The translations under genes were made by a program, and so were the position numbers. A stretch of DNA of 64,000 nt from Pyronema omphalodes (taxonomy: Eukaryota > Ascomycota > Pezizomycetes > Pezizales > Pyronemataceae), in assembly GCA_024516155.1 (NCBI GenBank), contig JAJJXM010000093.1, positions 1 to 64,000 on the forward strand. Direction: 5' to 3'. Position 1 is the stretch's first letter. Every line of letters starts with the position of its first letter. The notes beneath the pieces are model-generated. The model searched no databases. It was not told the origin of the DNA and saw only the letters and a program-made list of their open reading frames with translations. Of the stretch, positions 21,394 to 32,053 are shown piece after piece.

Positions 21394-24300
21394 TTACAAC
21401 CCATTGGCAACGACAATCCGAATAATTTCCCATAACATGAACCGCCAACGCCCAGCCCTCGACTCCCTCCTAAACAGCGCCTGCACAACAGCAGACATCA
21501 TCCTGCTACAGGAAATCAACATCACCGACCCCGCCTTCGCCACCACCCACCCCGCCTTCACGTTGGTCCTGCCCCCCGGCGGTGACAGAGCCTCCAACAG
21601 GACGGCGGCGTATATCAACCGCACATACCCTTACCTGAAAGTATCACAACGCACAGACATATGCACAGACCCGGACCTCCAGGTCCTCGAGGTAGGTACA
21701 GATCTCATCCCCGCGTTTTTCCTTTTAAATATTTATAATGAACGTGACCCCGAAACCCAAACCTACACAATTGCCCGCTCCCTATCACCCCTTTCCCTCC
21801 CACGCAGATGCGTTATAACAGGTGACCTCAACGCTCACCACGCTCTATGGAACTCCGCAATACGCACACCCAAACGTGCCAGTGAACTGGCACACCTTAT
21901 AGAACAGGAAAACTGGAGATTGGTTTCCGTCCCAGACACCCCGACACACTACTACCAACGGGGGACTACATCCTCCGTTATCGACTTGACCCTGGCCTCG
22001 CCAGCCATGATGGAAGAGGTAGGGAACTGGGCCATAGACGATGAACTAGCCACCGGGTCGGACCACGAAGTAATTCGCTTCGACATCCAAACTGTGCACC
22101 CAGACATAGAACCTACCCCCCCACCGGAACGTCTCAACTGGCGGAAAACAGACTGGGCCTTGTTCTCCACGACCCTCCAAACATCCATCTCCGCATCGAC
22201 AACACAGTGGAATCAGTACGCCTCCAACCCCACACCCGAAAACCTCGACGCCTGGGCACGCCACGCGAGAGAACATATCCTCGATGCAGCCCGCGCCTCC
22301 ACCCCCGTACTACAAGTCACCCCCCGATCGAAACGTTGGTGGACGGTGGAAGTCACCACCGCCAGAAAGGATATGACCCGCGCGAAAAGAAGGTGGAAAT
22401 CAACAGGCTCAGACACTAACCACACCATTTACCGCCGCCTACGAAACATGTATCACCGTCAGATAAGACATGCCAAGGATGCGATGTGGAAAGAATATCT
22501 AGCTCAGGCAGAAGGACCAGACGTCTGGAGGGCCTTCAAATACACAAACCCGCGCCGTGCCCAACTCACTCCGAATATCCGCGCCACAATCAACGGAAGG
22601 GAGGAACTCTGCAGTTTGTACGACAGGAAAGTAGAGGCATTTCAGATGTTATTCCCCCCACCACCTCCCCCACCCCCCCCATCCACCCTCCCCTGTCGCA
22701 GAGAGATAGCGTGGACGACCTTTTCGCCGTTGGAGGTCAAACAAGCCATCTTTACCTCTTCCCCCTCCAAAGCCCCAGGACCCGACGGGATAACCTTTGG
22801 TTGTCTCCGCCAAGTGTATCTCGCCGTCCCCACATACCTAACCAATCTATACTCGACGCTGGGCACTGTAGAGTACCATCCCCGCGGATGGAGACAGGCC
22901 ACGACGGTGATTATACCAAAACCTAACAAACCCGGCTACGCAAATCCAAAGGCATACCGCCCACTCGCCCTGCTGAACTGCCTTGGAAAAACGTTAGAAA
23001 AATTAATGGCGACTCGGCTCGGACAACTCGCGGAGACCCGGGGACTGTTAAACCGAGCCAAATACGAGGCCGCCCGCAGCCATCCGCCATCGACGCCGCA
23101 ATGGCACTCGTCCACGACATCGAAATGGGTAAGCAACAGAAACTCATCACCACAGCACTTTTCCTAGCCGTACGCGGAGCTTTCGACAATGTCTCCGCCG
23201 ACCGCGTTCAGCAGACACTACACCAGCTAGGCTGCCCCCGACAAATCCGAACATGGTGCGAAACCTTCCTTGCCGAAAGGACGACCGCTCTATCCTTCGA
23301 CGGACAAACAGATCGCCAACGCCCAATTAAAACGGGAATCCCCCAGGGTTCCCCAGCATCACCGATCCTGTTCCTCCTGTACTTAAGACCGCTCTTCGAC
23401 GCACTAATGCAGGAACACCCGTTCGCGTGGACCCCCAGTTACATGGATGACGTCGCAATCGTCGTACAGAGTCGAACCCGGAAAGAAAACGCGCGCCTCC
23501 TGGAAAAAGTCACCAAAACAGCATTCACTTGGGCAGCTTCCAACGCTGTGGCCTTTGACGACTCAGAGACGGAACTCCTTCATTTCCACTGGGCGAGGTC
23601 AGATACAATCACAGACAATGAAAAAGTAAAACTACCGAACGGTACAATAGTGAGCCCTGGGACGCAGGGAGGAGAAAAAGATGTTGTACGATGGATTGGT
23701 ATGTACCAAGACAGACGCCTTAACTTTAAAGCACATGTACGTAGGAAAACAGCCGCCGCACAAAGAACGCTCAACGCGCTATGCCGATTAGCAAGATATG
23801 AAACTGGTCTGTCTCCCCTCGCGACCCGACTAATTTTCCAGGCATGCGTCCAGACCCGTGCGGACTTTGGCGCGGAGATATGGTGGACGCGACAGAGAGA
23901 CCTTGCCTCGAAACTACCAACCCAGCAAAATTCAGCCCTACGCCGCATACTCAACGCCTTTAACTCGACTCCCACACTGGCGCTCCATAACAAGACCGCG
24001 CTGCCTCCGGTATCGATACGCCTGGACCACAAGCAACGCCAATATGCACTTCGCGTCCTCACTCTCCCTCCGACACACCCGATCGCACGCCGGTGTCCCA
24101 CATCTTTCCCCATACCGAGCTTACAATCCGCCGCTATTGAGATCGCAAACGAGTACGACCATCCGTGGCACAGCACCACACGACAGCCCACGCGCCTCCT
24201 CAGCGCTCTACACTCTCTCTCGCCTTGCCTCCCTCTCAACGCACCGGTCGAAGACACCTCCCTCCCCGTTCCGCTCGACGCCGACGAAAACCTCTTAACC

Positions 24301-25326
24301 GTCGACATCCCCACAGCCCCGAAACCCGAGACAGGGCCCGCCCACCTCCTACTCCTAGACAACCTCAGACGACGCCGCAATGTCATCATTGCCTACACGG
24401 ACGGGTCGCAGACCGCGTCTGGCACTGGCGCCGGATACACCATCACCACTGGACTACCCACCACCATTAACGCCATCGTACCTATGGGAGACACCGCTGA
24501 AGTGTTCGATGCAGAGGTGCGCGCAATTCAAGAATGCCTCTTAACGTGCTTGAAATACATCGCCCCCCTCAACCTCCACAACCGTCGACTGCACATCTTT
24601 AGCGACAACAAAGCTGCGCTCCAACGTGCCTCACACCTCTGACGCGGCCCCGGCCAGGAAACAGCCCACACTATACATGAGACAGCCGAAGCCCTGCTAC
24701 AACACGACGTCACAGTCACCCTCCACTGGATCCCCGGTCACTCCGACATACCTGGCAGCGATGCCGCAGACCGCCTGGCTAAACAAGCCACCGAATCCCT
24801 CCCCCGTGCGAACCTACCCACTACGCTCACCCGGCTACGCAAGAAAGCACGCGAGAAGACCGTCGCCGAGTGGACACACTGGTACTCCTCCTCGGATCGA
24901 CCACACACATACTCTGCCCCGCACCGGAGACGCATGGATCCCATCTACGTCGACAACTCCCGGTGGCTCTCTACCGCCATCCTTGGCCTTCGTACAGGAC
25001 ACGGATACTTTCTGGACTACCTGGCACACCCGCCGACAGACTCCTACCCATCGCGACGTTGTAGCTGCCCGCTACACCCCCCTCAGACCCCTCGGCACCT
25101 GCTCCTCAGCTGCCCAGATCACCAGGACGCCCGGACAACACTTCGACAGGATCTCAAACTCCACAGGAATTCCCGGATCAATTTGGACAACATCCTCTAC
25201 ACCCCCTCCGGCACAAAGGCTCTCTCTTCGTTTATCTCCGCGACAAAGGTCGCTACTTCGGTATGGGCTCATGCCAGGTTAAGTACGACTCGCAGGCGAG
25301 ACCACCCCCGTTTCATTGACAGCTAA
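21386..25326 (+). pseudogene. L-B ORF2 (EN-RT-RNH), nearly complete but disabled
   Basis: The ATG lies in the ORF1 stop overlap (ATGTCTAA). The EN domain is intact by motif: SHNMNRQ, LQEINITDP, ITGDLNAHHALWNS, ATGSDHEVIRF. RT then follows (FTSSPSKAPGPDGITFGC, IIPKPNKPGY). A one-base loss near 23066 shifts the frame. The rest continues from 23101 with GIPQGSPASPILFLLYLRPL and YMDDVAIVV. Motif A reads FLAVRGAFDN, so the expected catalytic Asp is Ala. RNase H begins YTDGSQTAS and is interrupted by TGA at 24640-24642. The remaining RNase H motifs (LHWIPGHSDIPGSDAAD) and the CSCPLHPPQTPRH motif stay in frame to 25326. There are thus three independent defects. Confidence 0.85.
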
Positions 25327-25955
25327 TAAGCAGTACCGCTTGACTTCTCCGTGCATTATAGATTCGTCGTTCTCTTTTGACATCATGTATTCCTTCTCAT
25401 TTTCTTTGCTTTTCTGTTTCCTTTGTTATCGCGGGCGGAGTTGGATAGGAGAAGACAGTGGAAGGAGAAGGGACTGGGGTAGGAAGGGGGGACGGGATTG
25501 CGCGACGAGAGTTTTTCCTTTGATTATTTCCTTTCTTTTGTTTTGTTTTTAAGGGCGGAAGGGGTATACGGGATTGCACGAGAAGAGAGAGGCGCGATGG
25601 GAAGAGGCAGAGTGGGCCGGCGGAGGTTATCTTTTTCTTTTTGTTCGTGGAGGAAATAAAGGCGGGAAAAACGGCTAAAACATGGGAGGGGAACGGTGGA
25701 GGAAAGAGAGGACACCCGGCGCGGTGGCCTCTGTGCGAACAGGGCACTGGAACAGCAGACGCGGTTGGACAACAAGACCAACGAAGTAATAGTGGGGACA
25801 GGACCACAAAATCACAGCCTAACGGAGGATCAGCGGAGGTAGAGACGGGACTTTGTTTTGTTTTTGCTTTTGACTTTCCATGTACTATAAACCTGTACCC
25901 TCGTCATAACCAATAAGGTTGCATACGAGTAATGAATAAACAAACAACAACAAAC

Positions 25956-26297
25956 AACTATGTAAGTACATGCCAATACACCGTACTACGTCCTTCTCCC
26001 CTCCCTGCGTACCCGGTGTGACCACTGTCCCATTCGGCAACTTGACAGTCTCTTCTTCGGTGATTGTATCGGTGCGAGCCCAGTGAAAGTGGAGTAGTTC
26101 CGACTTGGAGTCGTCGAAAGATACCGCGTTCGCGTCGGCCCATCTGGAAGCTGTCGCCGTGACCTTTCCCAGTGCGCGTGCGTTGTCTTTGGGCGTTCTG
26201 CCTTGTACGACTATAGCTACGTCGTCTAAGTAGCTAGGCGTCCATGCGTAGGGGTGTAAACCCGTTCTATCTCGTCGAATAGCGGGCGTAGGTATAG
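25956..26297 (-). pseudogene. L-C-like RT fragment
   Basis: The minus strand encodes RT around motif C (TPSYLDDVAIVVQGRT) and the following FDDSKSELLHFHWARTDTI and VVTPGTQGGEKDVVR. It is bounded by the L-B tail on the left and an (AAAT)n tail on the right. The exact family is uncertain; it is closer to L-C/L-B than to L-A. Confidence 0.65.
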
Positions 26298-27126
26298 TTT
26301 TATTCATTTATTTCTTTATTTATTCATACATGCATCCAACCGTAAGATTATGGCGGAATCTACAAATTAAATACAATGATAAGGACATGGGGGTGATGCC
26401 AGGTCCCCACTGGGTAAGCCCTAGAGCTGTCAATGTGGGTGGGAGTGTAGTCTCCCAAGTCTCGCCGTGCAGTTTTTCATCTAGTGTCGTCAGATCCAAG
26501 GAGCCCTGTGCGCTCGGAGCCCACCTCGCCGGGTCGATCCCCCATTTCCTCCACCCTCCCCACCCCATTTTTAACCATTTTTCCGCCTTTATTTCGTCCA
26601 CAAGGCAAAAACAGATCAAAAGAAAAAGTAACCCCTCCGGGCCCCCACCCCCTCGTCTCCCCTGTCTCCCCTCTCTCCGTCCGCGTCCTCAAATCCTCCG
26701 CTCTCCCCTACGCGCCCCCCTCCACTGCTCCCTCCCGTCCGCGCCTCTTCCCCTTCTGTACCGCCCCGCATCATCACCTTTCACTCGCCGCAGTGTCCGA
26801 TCACCTTTCCCTCCCGCCTTTCATCTTCGCCTCTCTGCCCATCTCATGTTCCCCTTGACCTCCCCCAAAGAAACAAAAGAAAACAGGAAAAGTAACCCCT
26901 CCTCGTCCCCCTGTTGCTCCTCCTGCCCCCTTTGCCCCGCTCCTCGTTCCCTGTGTCTCCTCCCTCTCGCCTGCCCTTCCTCCAGTTGTCATTCCTATTA
27001 TTTTATTTTATTTATTTATTTATTTTTTTTTTTTTATCCTTTTTCATTAGTTATTGTGGGTTTCCGCGTGCTCGTCCGTTAGGTCCTGCAGCATCCCCCA
27101 GCCAGTCGTCAGTGTACGAGGGGTGT
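26298..27126 (-). mobile_element. L-A LINE 3' end, 5'-truncated (copy 3)
   Basis: On the minus strand this holds the last ~30 codons of L-A ORF2 (about 27126-27045), the internal A-run, purine-rich 3'UTR, hairpin and (AAAT)n tail (26298-26330). The 5' truncation point abuts the 3' end of a gypsy LTR. It is typical of incomplete target-primed reverse transcription. No other gene lies in this stretch. Confidence 0.8.
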
Positions 27127-27666
27127 TCTCAGAGAACTAGGAACGGACGTTCAAGGAACACACTGAACACTACCGGCAAGGGGGACTAGGCGGGTTCCAG
27201 AACGGGGAACGGAGAGACAAGGACCGAAGTGCACGGCAGACGGACGGCACACGAAACAGGGACAGGGTCAAGGACAAGAAATAACGTGGGACTGGAAGGA
27301 GAAGTCTTTATTAAGGACAAGGGAAAGACACAAGACGTTCGATGGAGAACTCGACAACGGGGAGGCAAGCCTCCTTATGTACAAAGGGGCGGCCAGCACT
27401 CTTGCTGGGCCGTCATCCAACATCGCTACATGAAAGCTTCCGTTCTCCATCAATTCACCTGCGACGCCACAGCTCTCCCGCTCATGGTACGTCATCCATC
27501 ATCAATCCGTCTATCAACCACAACGGCACGGCACACACAACAACACAACGACAACACAACACAACACAACACAACACGGCAAGACAACGGCATGATGTCG
27601 ACAACAACAACGACAACATAATGATGACGCAACAACACAACGGCTCGTCAGCCGTGTGGCGTGACA
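27127..27666 (-). repeat. 3' LTR of gypsy-1 (about 540 bp)
   Basis: On the minus strand it starts TGTCACGCC at 27666 and closely matches the solo LTR at 11110-11638. Its last few bases (expected CTGACA) are altered or lost at the L-A junction. It holds AACAC/GTTGT microsatellite runs around 27535-27600. Confidence 0.85.
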
Positions 27667-27677
27667 GTACCCCCCCG
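27667..27677 (-). promoter_or_regulatory. Polypurine tract of gypsy-1
   Basis: The minus strand reads AACGGGGGGGTAC directly before the LTR start TGTCAC. The position and G-rich composition fit a plus-strand primer site. Confidence 0.6.
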
Positions 27678-29610
27678 TTAGGCTCGAGTTCCTACGAGAG
27701 GAGAAGGTTTGTCTGGGTATAACTGATGGAATTTCTCAGCGGCATCAGTTTCGGATAGGTTTGTTTCCGGTTCCCAGGTTGGAGAGTCATGGCCGGTCCA
27801 CTTGACGAGGTACTGCAGGTTTCCTCTTGACCAACGGCTATCCAGAAATTCATCCACGAACCATTCTTCTTCGCCGTCTACTACTACCGGTAGGGGCGGT
27901 GGGATAATCTGGCCAGGGAGGGGGTCCGAAGGGGCTGGGTTTAGTAGGGACACGGGGAAGGTCCTATGATGTTTCATTGTGTCCGGTATATCCAATTCAT
28001 AGGCGTGGGATCCAATGGGCCGTAACACGGTGAAGGGGCCTAGGTGTTTGTTTTCCAGTTTCTTTGAGGGCGGCGGGTTCTGAGGTTGCGGGCGTCCAGC
28101 CATACTAGGTCTCCTGGTTTGAAGACCGGCGCGGGGAGTCGGGAATTGTCGGCGGCCTCTATGTGGCGGGCTTGGGCGTATTTCATTTCAGAACGTAAGA
28201 CGTCATGGATGTGCGACATCCTTTCCGCTACCCTCGTTCGCTTTCACTTCTTCAGGATTGTCTGTCCTGATATCCAATTCGAAGGAGCATTTGGGGTGTC
28301 GGCCGTATATAGCGTAGAACGGAGACAGCGACGTTGTATCCGATACTTGGTTATGTGCAGCAAATTCTGCCAGTGGTGAAAATTTCTTCCAGTCGTCTTG
28401 TAAATAACAGACGTACGCGTGGAGATATTGCTCCGTAACCGCGTTGATTCTTTCTGTTTGGCCATCGGTCTGGGGGTGGAAGGCTGTGCTCGTGGCAATC
28501 TCGATACCCATGCAATTTGCCAGGTGTTTCCAGAGGTGGGCCACAAATTGCGGGCCGCGGTCGGACACTACTGTGTCTGGCAGGCCGTGTAGTTTGAATA
28601 TGTTTTCCAGGAAGAGTTGCGCGAAGCCTTCTGCGTCTATCGTGGAGTGACAGGGCACTAAATGCCGCTGTTTCGTGAGTCGGCAAACGATCGCACATAT
28701 TGCGTCGAAGCCTTCTGATGTCGGTAGTCCAGTAACAAAGTCCACAGATATATTCTGCCACGGGTGGTGCGGGACCGGTAGGGGTTTCAAGGTTCCATAG
28801 GGTGCGTGGCCGGTAGCTTTTGTTCTTTTACAAGTGTGGCAATTTCGGACGAATTGGTCCACATCTTTTCTCATTAACGGCCAGTAATAATTCCTGGCGA
28901 GGAGTTCGAAAGTCTTTGCACGGCCCGGGTGTCCCATGGTGGGGGGGGTTGTGGTGATCTCGTAGTAGTTTCAATCGTAGTTTGTCCAGCGCGGAGACAT
29001 ACAGACAGTCTCGGTAGTACAATCTGTTTTCCAACACGGAGCAATCGGCGAGTGATATGTCCTTACAGATTTGTGTACCGTCTTCCAGCATTCCCAACAC
29101 TCGGTTGGGGAATGAATCTGTCTTGTAGCCTTCTTTAAACAGGAGGTCCACTTCGGAGAGTGCAAGTTTCATGGGCGGGGTCATGCACAACTGGAAGTTT
29201 TGTGGCTTTACAACAGCTTGCTGATTCGCTAGTATGCGTTCGTCTCCCGCTCCCAAGAGGTCGGCGGCTCGTCTTGTCAGGGCGTCCGGTTTTCCTCCCA
29301 ACGTTCCCGGTCGATAGGTGATCACAAAGTTGAACCGAGACAGGAATTCGGACCAGCGTGCCTGTCGTCTGTTTAGTAGCTTTGTCGTCATAAAGTATTC
29401 GAGATTCTTGTGGTCTGTCAATACTTTTATAGGGAAGGCGGAGCCCTCCAAGTGGGGACGCCATTCCTCGAAACAACGAACTATTGCCAGTAGTTCTTTG
29501 TCATAGATCTCATAGTTGCATTCTGCCAGGGGAATGCTTTTTGGAATAAAACGCGACGGGGTGTAACACGTTATCGTCGTCGTATTGTGATAAAACTCCA
29601 GCAGACACAT
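27678..29610 (-). pseudogene. gypsy-1 pol 3' part: RNase H end, integrase, chromodomain (frameshifted)
   Basis: The first frame (29610-28828) has the RNase H tail (YEIYDKELLAIVRCFEEWR, LTDHKNLEYF) and the linker. The shift lies in a G8 run near 28940. The next frame (28937-28203) starts at the HHCC zinc region (MGHPGRAKTFELLARNYYW, CHTCKR). It has integrase acidic motifs (VDFVTGLP, VVSDRGPQF) and FHPQTDGQTERIN. The last frame (28103-27678) has the GPF-type region (HLGPFTVLRPIG) and a C-terminal chromodomain (FVDEFLDSRWSRGNLQYLVK, then WEPETNL). Integrase inserts the cDNA; chromodomains are known to steer it to marked chromatin. Two or more frameshifts make it inactive. Confidence 0.88.
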
Positions 29611-31348
29611 AGTCAGATGCGTCTGTTTCTACTACAATCGGTTTCTCGTAGTCGAAGTGCTTGAGAATCGGTGCTGATGTAAATGCGTCCTTCAGTCGGT
29701 CGAAGGCGCTTTGCTGATCTTTACCCCAGGTAAAGGGGATTGCTTTACCATCTTTCTTTTTGGTCAGAGCCGTCAGAGGGGAGACCACTTTTGAGTAGTC
29801 TTTGATAAATCTTCGGTAGAAATTCGCGAAACCCAGGAACTCTTGGACCTGTTTCAAATTGGTTGGTTCCTTCCAATCTCTGACTGTGGCTACTTTGGAA
29901 TCCATCATGCGCGCGCCGTCGCGGCCAATGTTGTAGCCCAGGTACTGTACTTCTGCCTTAGCAAACTTACACTTTCCTGGCTTCAAGTGCAGTTTTTCTT
30001 GTTTGAGTCGTTTCAAGATCTTTCGGACGTGTGCGGTGTGATCGGGCTTTGTTTCAGAGAATACGAGAATATCGTCCAAGTATGCCGTACAAAACTGGTC
30101 CAGGTATGGTCTCAGGACATCATTTATAAATGCCTGGAAATCGGCAGGCGCGTTGGTGAGCCCAAAGGGCATAACCTTCGACTCGAATAGGCCGTACCTT
30201 GTGCGGAAGGCCGTCTTCCATTCTTCGCCCTCTGCCATTCTGATAAGGTTATAAGCACTGCGGACATCTAGGGTCGTGAAGTATTGAGCTTTGGAAAGAT
30301 TCATCATCGTTTCCTGTATCACTGGCAGCGGGTACCGGTTCTTCTCGGTACCTTCATTCAGTCTTCGGTAATCGACGCATAGGCGTAGGGATCCGTCTGA
30401 TTTTTTCACGAACAATATCGGCGAGGCGGCTGATGATTGGGAGCGTTGTATAGATTCTTTCTCCAAATTCTCATCGAGCCACGCTTTCAGCGTCTGCAAC
30501 TTGTTGCGTGACAGCGAGTATAACGGACAAAAGGGGGGGAAGAATGCCTCTTTCAGTGGGATCTTGTGGTCGTAGGGTCGGTGTGGGGGGAGTTCCTTCG
30601 CGTTGACCTCCTTGAATAAATCGAGGTAGTCATGGTACTCTTCGGGGATCATGTCTTCCAGTTCCTCATCCGTGAGGGGGGGCTTGTCTTGTAGGGCGAC
30701 GGTGATCTCGTCCAACGATAGCGAGAACACTGTCAGGCTTTCGTCTTCTACCATTTCTTTGAAGTCGGAGATGGCTAGACTTGAGATCGCTATTGGGGGT
30801 TCGTCCGGGGGGTCGGGGACCGAGTCTTCTAACTCCGGCATGGGGGTTGTGTCGGGCTCTTGGACAGCGGGAGGGGGCCTCGAGTCCAGGACCTCGACAC
30901 CGGTTGTGCTTACAGGCAACGGGGTGCAGTTCCTTGGGCAGTATTGGGAGTCGAAGCTTACAGTGTTGGAACTGAAGCTTATTGTTACGTCGTGTTTCTT
31001 CAACCAGGGGATGCCCAACACCACCGGGTAGTGACCCAACTTGGTGACGAACATGGGAAGGGTTTCCGAGTGACCATTGATGGTACACTCTACTTGGGCG
31101 AGGTGTGTGATTTTTCCTGAGGATATGGGGCGGCCGTCGATAACTTCGACCGTTCGGGCGGTGGGTAGGGGGGTTAGAGGGAGTTTGTGATGGCGGGCGA
31201 AATTGCGGTCAACAAAGGCGATACCAGTGGCGCTGCAGTCAACGAGCGCTACTGTTTTCACGGAGCGGTTATTGGAAAACAAGGAGCAAGAGAGAACAAG
31301 GTGTTTGCATTCTAACTTTCCAGTAAAACTTGCGCCCGATAATAGCAA
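29510..31348 (-). pseudogene. gypsy-1 pol 5' part: aspartic protease and reverse transcriptase
   Basis: The open frame is 612 codons. The protease motif normally DSGAT reads DCSAT (ALVDCSATGIAFVD), with the second flap-like motif VVLGIPWLKKHD. RT follows: KKSDGSLRLCVDYRRLN, TTLDVRSAYN (motif A), VMPFGLTNAP, YLDDILVFS (motif C), GFANFYRRFIKDYS. The RNase H start is ETDASDYVSAGVLSQ. The frame is lost just after, near 29560, where the next frame continues. The missing protease Ser/Gly and the frameshift argue against function. Confidence 0.88.
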
Positions 31349-31401
31349 TGTATCAGCAATAATTTCCCCACCAGCGCCAGAGCCATCTTCTTGCAGCTGG
31401 T

Positions 31402-31763
31402 TTATTCTTTTCCCGACACCTCTTCTTCATTATCCAATAATTCCACGCTCGCCACTTTAACATTCGTCTTGGCGGGGCACGACGCAGCCATGTGGCCGAG
31501 GCCACCGCAGTAGAGGCAACGTCCTTCTGACAGGCGGGTCGCGCGTTCCTGTGCCGACAGTTTCTGACGGGGTCCCTGGGCAGGGGTTTGCTTGCTGGAG
31601 GAGGCAGTAGTGGCTTGGGTAGCGGGGGTGGGGCGACTGGTGGCGGGGGTGGTGCCGGTAGTGGGTTTAACTTGGCCGCGGTTGGTACGCAGCTTGCGGA
31701 GGTTCTCAAGTGCTCTCAATTGGGAGTCCAATTTTTGGCACTGCTCAACAAATTCGTGCAGGA
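31402..31763 (-). pseudogene. gypsy-1 gag C-terminus with CCHC knuckle
   Basis: The minus-strand frame 31731-31402 is Thr/Pro-rich and ends with the nucleocapsid knuckle CLYCGGLGHMAASC (CX2CX4HX4C) and an acidic tail. It lies in a different frame from protease-RT, as is common for gag and pol. It is truncated at 31763 by the L-A 5' end. Confidence 0.8.
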
Positions 31764-31770
31764 CACACCA

Positions 31771-31812
31771 CCCAGCAAAGAGCGACCCCCCCCTGCCTTT
31801 TCAACAACCACG
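31771..31812 (+). promoter_or_regulatory. Shared 5'-terminal motif of L-A, L-B and N
   Basis: GCAA, then a few variable bases, GACC plus a run of C, TGC, TT and CAACAAC recur at the 5' end of L-A (here, 10023, about 7981 minus, about 53388 minus), L-B (19291; about 3095 minus) and N (about 57937, 46335, 55897 and 18725, all minus). The downstream leaders differ, so the motif itself looks conserved. Confidence 0.65.
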
Positions 31813-32053
31813 CCGAAATCGCAAGATTTTATCGCGGACTATTGTTCGGCAGCCCCGAATTACCTATTCGCAGCCTTTCCAGATCAGGCCCTCTCTTTTT
31901 CGTTGAGTTTTCATCGAAAAAGAGTTTTCGGGCCCCTGAGAAAAGCCCCGCGAACCTGTTCCATCAACACCACCCTCCACCCACATCAAAAACCATCATC
32001 TTAATCGCGGATTCCTTGTCGCTACCGCAGAAACAACTTATTCCGAGCTTCCG

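Larger units (their letters stand above)
19282..25955 (+). mobile_element. L-B LINE copy 2, full length
   Basis: The 5' end carries the shared start (GCAACCGCTGACC and a C-run, 19291-19320). The 5'UTR is about 400 bp, ORF1 is intact, and ORF2 overlaps it by 8 nt. The 3'UTR has a purine-rich part and the AAATAAAGGCGGGAAAA core (about 25655). The terminal hairpin lies at 25900-25929 and the tail at 25933-25955 (AATAAACAAACAACAACAAAC). Both flanks are L-C RT sequence in opposite orientations, so no simple target duplication is visible. Confidence 0.85.
27127..31763 (-). mobile_element. Ty3/gypsy chromovirus (gypsy-1), 5' part missing
   Basis: The minus-strand order is gag zinc knuckle, protease, RT, RNase H, integrase, chromodomain, polypurine tract, 3' LTR, which is the Ty3/gypsy (Metaviridae) order. 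The element is cut at 31763 inside gag by an L-A LINE. A 156-bp piece of the same LTR reappears at 38732-38887 beyond that LINE. The 5' LTR U5, primer site and gag N-terminus are missing. Confidence 0.88.

Noticed and set aside
27535..27600. Independent microsatellite locus
   Set aside because: The AACAC/GTTGT repeat is part of the gypsy LTR and recurs at 11150-11230 and 38732-38850.
31771..31860. HDV-like ribozyme at the LINE 5' end
   Set aside because: The conserved start is C-rich and I could not identify the nested double pseudoknot by eye. It needs folding software, so it is not claimed.
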